A stretch of DNA of 5,291 bases, taken from Calditrichia bacterium. Lineage in GTDB: Bacteria; Calditrichota; Calditrichia; RBG-13-44-9; J042. The stretch spans positions 1-5,291 of the forward strand of contig JAUIFT010000262.1 of assembly GCA_030430345.1 (NCBI GenBank). Reading direction: 5' to 3'. Positions 5,259 through 5,291 of this stretch are shown here, piece after piece. The translations under genes and the position numbers were made by a program. The notes under the pieces were generated by a model, which worked only from the letters and a program-made list of their open reading frames with translations, was not told the origin of the DNA and did no database searches. The first letter of the stretch is position 1. Each line of letters begins with the position of its first letter.

Positions 5259-5291
5259 AGTATTGTATTGCACAATTAATGATAATCTGCG

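Overview
The window most resembles a chromosome segment of a Gram-negative bacterium from the Bacteroidota-like (FCB) assemblage, for example Balneolota, Rhodothermota or Ca. Marinimicrobia. The main evidence is a DUF6702-type exported protein next to a large secreted M1 metallopeptidase, a pairing I associate with that group. Genes are moderate in GC, and the right-hand intergenic region is strongly AT-rich. The phylum is an inference; there is no rRNA or other marker gene in the window.

Layout from left to right. Positions 1-1980 (minus) hold an M1-family zinc aminopeptidase with a signal peptide, a TTG start and all expected catalytic motifs; its C-terminus runs off the left edge. A 140-bp divergent spacer with an 18-bp palindrome separates it from a plus-strand gene for a DUF6702-like exported protein (2121-2639). 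That is followed 32 bp later by a GNAT acetyltransferase strikingly like the aminoglycoside 6'-N-acetyltransferase AAC(6')-Ib (2672-3199). A 244-bp gap follows, containing five degenerate 7-bp repeats, a strong imperfect hairpin and outlying inverted GCTAGC arms, and then a phased set of ATTAG motifs overlapping a TATAAT box. Next is an ArsR/SmtB-type repressor (3444-3776). It converges on a two-gene minus-strand operon (4751 to 3802) for the N- and C-terminal halves of a split YeeE/YedE sulfur-compound transporter. The last 540 bp carry no convincing gene: first AT-rich sequence, then a higher-GC stretch with small hairpins and a possible minus-strand ORF remnant.

How the genes may work together. 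The M1 peptidase and DUF6702 protein are both predicted to be exported and may share a divergent control region. The ArsR protein, with a CxxxC pair in its last helix, is a plausible sulfur- or metal-responsive regulator of itself and perhaps of the YeeE pair, as in known ArsR/PmpAB/BigR-type loci. I see no clearly new multi-gene system here. The best leads are the AAC(6')-Ib-like enzyme with an altered active-site tyrosine position, the phased repeats in front of the ArsR gene, and the intergenic repeat element.
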